Shown piece after piece: positions 62,841 through 64,000 of a stretch of DNA of 64,000 bases. The DNA comes from Tachypleus tridentatus. Taxonomy: Eukaryota > Arthropoda > Merostomata > Xiphosura > Limulidae. Under the pieces are notes generated by a model. The model saw only the letters and a list, made by a program, of their open reading frames with translations. It was not told the DNA's origin and made no database searches. The stretch spans positions 102,223,285 to 102,287,284 of the forward strand of contig NC_134827.1 in assembly GCF_004210375.1 (NCBI RefSeq). The letters run 5' to 3'. The stretch's first letter is position 1; each line of letters begins with the position of its first letter. The position numbers and the translations under genes are program-made.

Positions 62841-64000
62841 GATTCCTTAGGGTTAAATGATTATTGAGAGTTAGATGCGTACTTAATACACCTATTTAAC
62901 AACTTCTAAATATCGTTTTTAAATTCAATTCCAATCTGTACGTAATCAGGAATTTGTTTTTCAACAGTTGGAATAACTGAAAACAAACATCCTGACCAAT
63001 TACAAGACAGCTTACAAAATTATCTTAATACACACGGTTTTTCTCTACAACCACTATACAGCTTTGTTTCTAACGTCGTCAGAAGTCTTAAAAACAAAAA
63101 AACAAAATCTTCTCTATTTCCAGTTTATGGCGATAACAAGGAAGGCTACAGAGATGTATATGCACTTAAACAGCTCAGCTTTTGTTTCTTGTTAAACTGA
63201 AAGCTAGCCGCTAGGCAATCTGTGCTGTGTTAACCACGAGTACCGATAGTAAAGTTCACCATTGTACGTCTTCACACTTCACACAAGTCACCATAAAATA
63301 CAACCGTGCTTTGATACGACTTTCAGCACGTGCTAAAGCTCTCGAAGCTTTCACTGGATCATCCTAAAACTTCGTAAGACAACAAAATCTAGATTTTAAG
63401 ACAGCTCAACCTACACTTTTAAACAATGTAAACTGAATGTATTGCCATTTAAACAACAATATTCATTTATAGTTGGTTAAAACAAATATCATAAGTTTGT
63501 TTTTTTAAAGTTTACCATTAATGACGTAAGACAGGGTTTCCCAAACTTTTCCAATTGGCGAACCCCCTTCAACTTCTTTATTGTATAAGCGAACCACCTA
63601 TCGTTAAAAAACAAACAAACAGTTTTTATCATGTCTGTATTTTACGACCTTTACAAGTTTGATTCTAGAAGAACAGTGAAAAGAACTTTAAATATGGATA
63701 TTTTTTAATATCATGACTTACTTTAATGTGAAGGATGATACTGTTTTGCTTAAACAATCTTACGAATTATTGGGTCAATGTCTGACAGTTTCGAACGAAG
63801 ATCCAGCTCCACATTTATCTTATTTCTATACTTCCATTTTATGTGCGTTAGTCCAACTGGAAATCAACTGCCTTGTGCCACGCGCAAAACGAATTTACAT
63901 AATTCAGTTTAGGTTAATAATAATTACTGATTTGTAATTTATATGAACATTTCTATATTATTTTCATAACGTCTTAGCACTTTTGTTTTACTTGTTACTC
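62841..64000. other. Intergenic to window end
   Basis: 63530-63605 (ACAGGGTTTCCCAAACTTTT ... GCGAACC) resembles one end of a hAT-type MITE. The 74-codon open frame 63713-63937 resembles nothing I recognise. No gene supported. Confidence 0.45.

Noticed and set aside
63713..63937. 74-codon + ORF near the window end
   Set aside because: No recognisable motif, no splice partner, ordinary AT-rich codon use. It could be anything, so it is not called.

Overview
The window looks like animal nuclear DNA: AT-rich, with long introns holding GT...AG splice sites, many minisatellites and dense retroelement debris. An NR5B/HR39-type nuclear receptor points to an invertebrate, most likely an arthropod. The commonest SINE (tRNA-like head, then a conserved body) matches, from memory only, elements that are abundant in horseshoe crabs. 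A chelicerate is therefore my best guess, but it is not proven here.

Two protein genes are present and they converge. On the + strand (734-25617) lie the last 12 recognisable exons of a multi-Tudor protein: the tail of one extended Tudor domain, a complete one with the sDMA-cage motif FIDYGN, a CCCH zinc finger, and a C-terminal one with a divergent cage (DFGD). Such proteins usually act as germ-granule/piRNA-pathway scaffolds. The 5' part lies left of the window. On the - strand (44043-28653) is the complete coding region of an HR39-like (NR5B) receptor in nine exons: acidic/Pro-Ser-rich N-terminus, two-zinc-finger DBD, FTZ-F1 box, and LBD ending in an AF-2 helix. Splice phases agree through both genes except at two single-base problems: an A6 run near 10128 (Tudor) and a missing base near 30876 (HR39). 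Both look like assembly indels or rare alleles.

Introns and flanks: the Tudor introns hold a LINE 3' end nested in a SINE, a TA-flanked mariner-type deletion element that keeps a transposase C-terminal fragment, a 16-copy 43-bp minisatellite, a piggyBac-like MITE and a palindromic Penelope-derived element. HR39 introns hold another Penelope-derived palindrome, 32-bp and 33/23-bp minisatellites, and two perfect NR5 response-element matches. Upstream of HR39 (44-64 kb) I see no convincing protein gene. That stretch contains a 33-bp satellite interrupted by a Penelope-like (GIY-YIG) insertion, a tandem array of tRNA-like SINE heads, about ten copies of the main SINE (two with clear target-site duplications), a ~41-copy 36/37-bp minisatellite, hAT-like MITEs and more Penelope 3' ends.

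The most unusual items are (i) ~200-235 bp palindromic units built from two inverted Penelope-type termini around a hammerhead-like core, three of them bounded by 10-14 bp target-site duplications; (ii) the alternating tRNA-like array at 49.1-49.65 kb; and (iii) a 1.75-kb minisatellite that appears to have grown out of a SINE tail.
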